Source: Candidatus Mcinerneyibacteriota bacterium
Lineage (GTDB): Bacteria > Macinerneyibacteriota > Macinerneyibacteria > Macinerneyibacteriales > DSCS01
Assembly: GCA_016937175.1 (NCBI GenBank)
Contig: JAFGWL010000026.1
Span: 1-60,246 of the forward strand
Reading direction: 5' to 3'
DNA length: 60,246 bases
The position numbers and the translations under genes are program-made. Positions 55,826-60,246 of the stretch are shown here, in pieces (positions within the stretch are counted from its first letter, which is position 1; every line of letters starts with the position of its first letter). The notes beneath the pieces are model-generated. The model was not told the DNA's origin and made no database searches. It was given only the letters and a program-made list of their open reading frames with translations.

Positions 55826-56785
55826 CTACTCCTTTTTCAGTTTGTTGGCCAGCTTCTTGAGTGCGTTCTTTTCGATCTGGGAGACGCGCTGTTTGGAGAT
55901 CCCCAGAATATCTCCTATCTCCCTGAGAGAGATGACCTCTTCTCCGTAGATCCCGTATCGATAATCCAAAATGGCCCGTTCCCGTTCATTGAGTTCTGTC
56001 AATGCCTGGAGAAGGCGCTGATGGACAGCGTTTTTCATCAGCATTTCTTCTGACTCGTCCTCTACAGAGACATTCTCCGTCCCGTTCCCCGGTGAATCCG
56101 CCTCTTCTTCCAACTGAAGAGGACGGTAGAAGAGCGATGAGAGCACCATGAGGGAATAGGAATCCACATTGAGCTCTTTTTTCAGCTCCTCTTCACTGAC
56201 CTGGGAATTGGTCGAGTTTTTGTGGTTTACGATCTTTTTATATCTTAAGTACTTATGGAAAACCCGGTCGGAGAATTTCAAGATCGATGTGTTCTTGTAA
56301 AGGTACTCCTGGATATAGTGTTTGATCCAATAGGCGGCATAAGTGGCAAAGCGGTTTTCACGGCTTGGGTCGAACTTTTCGATGGCGATCATCAGGCCTA
56401 TATTCCCCTCTTCGATAAGGTCCAGAAGCATGGACTTATTATCCCTGTTGATATATTTCCGGGCGATATTGATGACCAGGCGCAGATTCGTTTTGATGAG
56501 AAGGTTCCTCATCCCCCTGTCGGGGTGCCTGTGGTATTGGGTAAAGGCCTTTTTCTCCTCTTCTTCTCCCAGGAGAGGATAATTGTTCACTTCGGCCATA
56601 TAATGATCCAGCGCATCCAGTCCAGCCCTTGTGAGCCCTGTTTTTGCCGTATCATAGGCGGCATTGAAGACTGCCTGAAAGCATTCCGGAGGCACTCCCA
56701 TCTCATTGATGATATCCGGGATCTCATCCACGGAATAATTACGGTACTCCTGCTGAAGGAGCTTCATATACGCTTTACAATCCAT
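55826..56785 (-). CDS. Alternative sigma-70 family factor, RpoH-like
   Basis: 319 residues: region 1.2 (57-88, 'DALDHYMAEVNNYPLLGEEEE'), region 2 (92-165, 'LLDLIEEGNIGLMIAIEKFDP'), region 3 (about 170-225) and region 4 (255-315) with helix-turn-helix 'LREIGDILGISKQRVSQIEKNA'. Region 2.4 reads 'YWIKHYIQEYLYKNTSILKFS', which follows the RpoH pattern (WIK..I.EY...N..I.K) rather than that of a primary sigma factor; a leading segment of about 55 residues is unlike both. Heat-shock or envelope-stress control is therefore likely, but not proven. Encoded 4 bases after acyP. Confidence 0.88.
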   Translation of the reverse strand: MDCKAYMKLLQQEYRNYSVDEIPDIINEMGVPPECFQAVFNAAYDTAKTGLTRAGLDALDHYMAEVNNYPLLGEEEEKKAFTQYHRHPDRGMRNLLIKTNLRLVINIARKYINRDNKSMLLDLIEEGNIGLMIAIEKFDPSRENRFATYAAYWIKHYIQEYLYKNTSILKFSDRVFHKYLRYKKIVNHKNSTNSQVSEEELKKELNVDSYSLMVLSSLFYRPLQLEEEADSPGNGTENVSVEDESEEMLMKNAVHQRLLQALTELNERERAILDYRYGIYGEEVISLREIGDILGISKQRVSQIEKNALKKLANKLKKE

Positions 56786-56789
56786 AATC

Positions 56790-57077
56790 CTAATATCTTA
56801 CCTCAAAGGAGCCCGACTCCGGATTATCGGGGATGATATCTGTCTCGGCCTTAGTGACCAGGGCAAATGAGGGGCCTTTTATGACGAGACGGGTAAACTC
56901 CTCGATGGCCCCGGGCGTTCCGTAGGCCCTGACCAGGAGAGAACCGTCAGGGAGATTTTTCACAAATCCCCGGATTCCCAGTCTTTGGGCATGGCGGACA
57001 CAAAAGTAGCGGAAACCCACTCCCTGAACCCGTCCTGAGATCACCATCTGTCGTCCTGTCGTCTCCATTTTCCCCAC
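56790..57077 (-). CDS. acyP: Acylphosphatase
   Basis: 95 residues (or 92 from the second ATG at 57068). Signature 'GRVQGVGFRYF' with the phosphate-binding Arg and 'GFVKNLPDGSLLV' with the catalytic Asn are present. It hydrolyses acyl phosphates such as acetyl phosphate and 1,3-bisphosphoglycerate. First gene of an operon with the sigma factor and SDR. Operator-like palindrome and promoter lie upstream. Confidence 0.93.
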   Translation of the reverse strand: MGKMETTGRQMVISGRVQGVGFRYFCVRHAQRLGIRGFVKNLPDGSLLVRAYGTPGAIEEFTRLVIKGPSFALVTKAETDIIPDNPESGSFEVRY

Positions 57078-57095
57078 CTTTTCGACAACATTCTC

Positions 57096-57124
57096 ATTAT
57101 AACACAGAGAAAATTGTCTGACAA
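57096..57124 (-). promoter_or_regulatory. Promoter of the acyP-sigma-SDR operon
   Basis: Minus-strand TTGTCA (57119-57124), 17-base spacer, perfect TATAAT (57096-57101), about 20 bases before the ATG. Confidence 0.62.
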
Positions 57125-57127
57125 TTT
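57111..57127. promoter_or_regulatory. Perfect palindrome over the acyP -35 box, candidate operator
   Basis: AAATTGTC-T-GACAATTT, 8-base arms with a single central base, covering the minus-strand -35 element (57119-57124). A dimeric repressor bound here would block the sigma-factor operon. The tRNA-Asn promoter begins 22 bases away. Confidence 0.5.
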
Positions 57128-57149
57128 AAAACATTTTCTTTATTTCCCC

Positions 57150-57177
57150 TTGACAAAAAAGAGTTTGTGCCTAAGAT
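57150..57177 (+). promoter_or_regulatory. tRNA-Asn promoter
   Basis: TTGACA (57150-57155), 16-base spacer, TAAGAT (57172-57177), 16 bases before the tRNA. Confidence 0.62.
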
Positions 57178-57193
57178 AGACAGGCGTTCTTAC

Positions 57194-57265
57194 TCCTCCG
57201 TAGCTCAACGGTAGAGCAACCGGCTGTTAACCGGTTTGTTGCTGGTTCGAGTCCGGCCGGGGGAG
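57194..57265 (+). tRNA. tRNA-Asn, anticodon GTT
   Basis: Cloverleaf: acceptor TCCTCCG/CGGGGGA, D arm GCTC/GAGC, anticodon stem ACCGG/CCGGT with loop CTGTTAA, T arm GCTGG/CCGGC with loop TTCGAGT, discriminator G. Anticodon GTT reads asparagine codons. CCA is not encoded. A strong terminator follows 5 bases later. Confidence 0.96.
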
Positions 57266-57270
57266 CTTAA

Positions 57271-57299
57271 AGCCCTGCTGAAAGCAGGGCTTTTTTTTT
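57271..57299 (+). terminator. Rho-independent terminator of tRNA-Asn
   Basis: Nine-base stem AGCCCTGCT / AGCAGGGCT with a GAA loop (57271-57291), directly followed by a run of nine T (57291-57299). Confidence 0.92.
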
Positions 57300-57379
57300 G
57301 CCCCTGACCAGCTGTTTCACACATCTTATCTTTACATCATCATATTGCATAGATTACAAGGCTGGCTTCTTCACAACAT

Positions 57380-58129
57380 TTACTTGCCAGTCCTCTTTTT
57401 CCTACACAAAACCATCATCTCGATATCATCCGGTTCAAGTGGCTGCCTGTTGAACTCCCCCGGCCTGCATCCGCAAATCTCTACATCCCCGAATCCTGCT
57501 ATTTCGCATAACATTTTTATCTCAGACGGGATATAGACTCTTTGGATATCTTTAAACCTTTCCCCATCATAGTGCTCCTCATACCAGTCATCCGGTAATC
57601 GCCAGTGAACCGATCCCTGAAGGTAATCAAAACTTTTTGCTTTTATCATTTCTCCTCTATATTTTTTTAAGCCGTTGTATGTTGTCAGAATCAGCTTCGC
57701 TCCAAAAGCCAAGTACCCATAAATCGCCTTGAGTACGCTTAAATCCTTTTGCCAGCCAAGCGTCCCCAATCCGGATTCACAGATACAGATCGCTCCATCG
57801 AATGCTTCAACACGACCGTTCAGCAATTCTGATAACCTGAGAATGTCTCCTTCAACGAGAGTGAGCTTGATATTGTTCTCCTCAGCCCTTTTTCTTGCTT
57901 CATCAAGCATCTTTGATGAGATATCAACACCGGTAACGGCGATTCCTGATTTGGCTAATACGATTGAGTGTCTCCCCGCTCCGCAACCGATATCAAGGAT
58001 CGATGAACCAATCGAGATCCCAAGTTCCTTGATAATGAATTCAACCTCCTGTCCGGTTCCCGGCAGAAATTGTCGATCGATGGCTTCCAGGCTTTCAGAG
58101 GCAAATCTCTCATTTTTCCAGGGATTCAT
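57380..58129 (-). CDS. Class I SAM-dependent methyltransferase
   Basis: 249 residues: SAM-binding motif I 'ILDIGCGAGRHSIVLAKSG', motif II 'VTGVDISSKMLDEARKRAEE', 'VEGDILRL' and 'LTTYNGLKKYRGE'. The C-terminus ends 'CRPGEFNRQPLEPDDIEMMVLCRKK'. Its substrate cannot be told. The gene and its flanks (57300-58200) are clearly more AT-rich and less codon-biased than neighbours, suggesting a separate origin. A TTGACA lies upstream (minus strand, 58199-58204) but without a good -10. No close functional partner. Confidence 0.85.
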   Translation of the reverse strand: MNPWKNERFASESLEAIDRQFLPGTGQEVEFIIKELGISIGSSILDIGCGAGRHSIVLAKSGIAVTGVDISSKMLDEARKRAEENNIKLTLVEGDILRLSELLNGRVEAFDGAICICESGLGTLGWQKDLSVLKAIYGYLAFGAKLILTTYNGLKKYRGEMIKAKSFDYLQGSVHWRLPDDWYEEHYDGERFKDIQRVYIPSEIKMLCEIAGFGDVEICGCRPGEFNRQPLEPDDIEMMVLCRKKRTGK

Positions 58130-58219
58130 AATCGGCTGGATTTCCTTTCATCTTTTAATATTCTATTTACTGCTAATTAAAAATTATTTTGATTCCCTGT
58201 CAATGAAAGATCATAAAGA

Positions 58220-60246
58220 TTAATCCATCTTCTTCTCATCCAGCAGCCGGCGGACGCTTCTCAATAACTCTTCGGGGCCGTAAGGTTTCTGGATCAGGCT
58301 CAATCCTTTGTGAAGGATGAAATCAGTATGGATAGCATTCTTGCTGTAACCGCTGGTAAAGAGGACTGGGATGTCGGGATTCTTTTTTCTGACTTCTTCC
58401 CAGACTTCATACCCGTTTTTTTGTGGCATGACCACATCGAGGAGAAGGAGCGAGACAGCTTCGCTGTGTTTATTGAATATCTCCAATGCCTCTTCCCCGT
58501 TCTGAGCACTCAGGACTTTATAACCGGCCTCTGTCAGAACGTTCACGGCCATTTTCCGGACGGCCGAGTCGTCTTCAGCTACAAGAAGAGTCTCGTCACC
58601 TCCTGTGACAAGCCCCTGGATGAGCGGACCCACAGAAGCGGCTTTTCTCTCCGTCAGTGGCAGGTAGACTTTGAAGGTAGAGCCACGTCCGGGCTCGCTG
58701 TAGGCTGTGATCATCCCCTGATGCTGTTTGACGATCCCGAAGACAGTCGAAAGCCCCAGCCCCGTTCCCTTTCCCTCACTTTTTGTGGTAAAAAAGGGTT
58801 CAAAGACCATCTCCAAAGTCTCCTTGTCCATTCCCACTCCTGTATCCGTTACACTGAGAAGGACAAATCGTCCAGGGGTGGCCCAGAGATGATGGGAACA
58901 GTATTCGGTGTCGATAAGGACATTCTGGGTCTCCAGGGTCAGCGTCCCTCCGTCGGGCATGGCATCCCGGGCATTGACCACCAGGTTCATCAGGACCTGT
59001 TCCAGCATGGCACTGTCGGCATAGACAGATCCCAGGTGAGCTCCGGGGATCCACTCCAAACGGATATGCTCTCCGATGATCCTTTGCAGCATGTTGAGAA
59101 GGTTCTTTACCAGTTCGTTGAGTTGAAGGACCCGGGGCTCCATGACTTGCCGGCGGCTGAAGGCCAGAAGCTGTTTTGTCAGGGCCGAAGCCCGTTCGGC
59201 TCCCTTTATGATCTCTTTTATATATTCAGCTGACTTATCCCCTTCGTGAGAACGCCCTGCCAGAAGCTGAGCATAGCCCAGAACCACCTGGAGGATATTG
59301 TTGAAGTCGTGGGCGATCCCTCCGGCCAGGTGCCCTACAGCCTCCATCTTATGAGCCTGTCTGTACTCTTCTTCCAAAGCCAGCTCCCGTGTCACATCCT
59401 GTTTCACCGCCACGTAACTGGTAATGGCACCGTCTTCCCCTATGATAGGAGAGATGACGCTCTTTTCCGTGAAAAGTGTCCCGTCTCTTTTCTTATTCAC
59501 CATCATCCCCTGCCAGGTCTTTCCGTGGGTCAGGGCATCCCACATGGCCTCATAAAATTCGCGGTCTCGGGTTCCTCCCTTTAAGAAGGAGGGTTTTCTC
59601 CCCAGGGCCTCGCGGGCTGTATACCCGGTGACTGTTTCAAAGGCGGGATTCACATACTGGATGAATCCCTCCCGGTCGGTGATCATAATGCTTTCCCCGG
59701 CTTGTTCTATGGCCCTGAGGAGCAGCGCGTGTTTATTCTCCTCTTCTTTTCGTTTTGTTATATCCCGTGTGACACCGATTAGCGTAGCAGGAACTCCTTT
59801 TTTGTCTTTTGCAAAGGAAGCGGAGATCTCCGTCCAGATCAAAGAACCGTCTTTCCTTTTCTGGGGGCACGTGAAGACATACTGTCCTGATTCGAACCCG
59901 CCGGCTTCGGCAGCTCTATAGATCTTTTCCATGGAGGATTTGAGCATATCCCCGGGTATATGGTCTTCTACTTTTACATTCAGGGCCTCTTCTGAAGTAT
60001 ATCCGAACATCCGCAGAGCAGCAGGAGAAACATAGGTATAACGCTTCTCTTTTAAATCATAGGTCCAGACCACATCCGAGGCATTTTCTGCCACCAGTTT
60101 GTATTTTTCCTTTTCGTCTTCAAGTTTCCGTTCCAAACTCTTTTTTCTCCAGCTTTCCAGAAAGACCAAGGCCATAACGACAAAGGCCGGGGGATAGAGG
60201 AGGAGGACCAGGGGCCCGACCCGCCGGGCTATTTCCCAGCCCCTCC
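58220..60246 (-). CDS. Hybrid sensor histidine kinase, N-terminus cut by window edge
   Basis: The frame stays open to base 60246, so the start is outside. The extra N-terminal codons encode a membrane helix ('PLVLLLYPPAFVVMALVFL'), which an internal start at 60175 would truncate. Counted from that internal Met: two PAS domains (about 25-145 and 150-265), HisKA with His289 in 'GGIAHDFNNIL', HATPase ('NLVVNARDAM', 'GTGLGLSTV') and a receiver (527-650, Asp580 in 'LLLLDVVMP'). It is a membrane-anchored kinase with an intramolecular receiver and probably senses redox or small ligands by PAS. The gene lies 90 bases upstream of the methyltransferase. Confidence 0.93.
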   Translation of the reverse strand, partial: RGWEIARRVGPLVLLLYPPAFVVMALVFLESWRKKSLERKLEDEKEKYKLVAENASDVVWTYDLKEKRYTYVSPAALRMFGYTSEEALNVKVEDHIPGDMLKSSMEKIYRAAEAGGFESGQYVFTCPQKRKDGSLIWTEISASFAKDKKGVPATLIGVTRDITKRKEEENKHALLLRAIEQAGESIMITDREGFIQYVNPAFETVTGYTAREALGRKPSFLKGGTRDREFYEAMWDALTHGKTWQGMMVNKKRDGTLFTEKSVISPIIGEDGAITSYVAVKQDVTRELALEEEYRQAHKMEAVGHLAGGIAHDFNNILQVVLGYAQLLAGRSHEGDKSAEYIKEIIKGAERASALTKQLLAFSRRQVMEPRVLQLNELVKNLLNMLQRIIGEHIRLEWIPGAHLGSVYADSAMLEQVLMNLVVNARDAMPDGGTLTLETQNVLIDTEYCSHHLWATPGRFVLLSVTDTGVGMDKETLEMVFEPFFTTKSEGKGTGLGLSTVFGIVKQHQGMITAYSEPGRGSTFKVYLPLTERKAASVGPLIQGLVTGGDETLLVAEDDSAVRKMAVNVLTEAGYKVLSAQNGEEALEIFNKHSEAVSLLLLDVVMPQKNGYEVWEEVRKKNPDIPVLFTSGYSKNAIHTDFILHKGLSLIQKPYGPEELLRSVRRLLDEKKMD

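Noticed and set aside
58199-58204. TTGACA as methyltransferase promoter
   Set aside because: No acceptable -10 box at 16-18 bases; only weak A/T runs follow.
60173-60175. ATG at 60175 as the true start of the terminal histidine kinase
   Set aside because: The frame is open to the window edge and the missing part encodes a clear membrane helix.

Overview
This window looks like the chromosome of a free-living or host-associated diderm bacterium, most likely a spirochaete-type organism (inference). The evidence is a BMP-lipoprotein purine nucleoside importer of the PnrA/Nup type, the rare outer-membrane-associated gene pair TIGR03545/TIGR03546, an MlaEFD lipid transport set, a bactofilin-like membrane protein, outer-membrane barrel proteins ending in aromatic or hydrophobic residues, and a roughly 50% GC base composition with AGGAGG ribosome sites. 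No mobile element, rRNA, CRISPR array or plasmid gene is visible. The window is densely coded, with no gene-free stretch above 300 bases, and many neighbouring genes share ATGA or TGATG overlaps.

Left part (1-20.2 kb): a cut-off DUF1893 gene and an iron-sulfur flavoprotein diverge from the TIGR03546-TIGR03545 pair. Next come a heterodimeric ABC exporter with one degenerate ATP site, a dipeptidase PepD with a small 2TM protein, tRNA-Ala(CGC), and a purine salvage/import operon (xpt, BMP lipoprotein, ATPase, two permeases). A minus-strand signalling block follows: an HD-GYP response regulator, a 1186-residue hybrid kinase, a WYL regulator and DUF1622.

Middle (20.2-31 kb): fifteen minus-strand genes with gaps of at most 16 bases form a candidate superoperon: mlaEFD, radA, ispD, ispF, an orphan receiver, scpA, scpB, an rRNA pseudouridine synthase, a metallo-beta-lactamase-fold hydrolase, gapA, pgk, secG and a small protein. 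Its only recognisable promoter puts the predicted transcript start on the mlaE ATG. The divergent gene next to it has the same leaderless geometry, with an inverted repeat between the two.

Right part (31-60.2 kb): a TPR protein, a class V aminotransferase, and a seven-gene operon (adenosine-specific kinase, a three-repeat DNA-binding-like protein, polA, DHH-CBS, bactofilin-like membrane protein, NatAB-like ABC transporter). Then come a STAS plus DnaA-type AAA+ fusion protein followed by an ECF S component, and a serS-pepF-metallopeptidase/propeller/barrel-clpC operon. The end holds gpmI, an RpoH-like sigma factor operon under a perfect palindrome, tRNA-Asn, a methyltransferase and a hybrid kinase cut by the window edge.

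Most novel candidates: the STAS/DnaA-AAA+ protein (41661-43967), the secreted gluzincin/beta-propeller/outer-membrane barrel single chain (46979-49729), the repeat protein overlapping polA (40483-41043), the TIGR03545/46 pair, the divergent leaderless promoters at 30.9 kb, and a general preference for a 16-bp spacer in sigma-70-like promoters. All functions are read from sequence motifs by eye; no database search was run.
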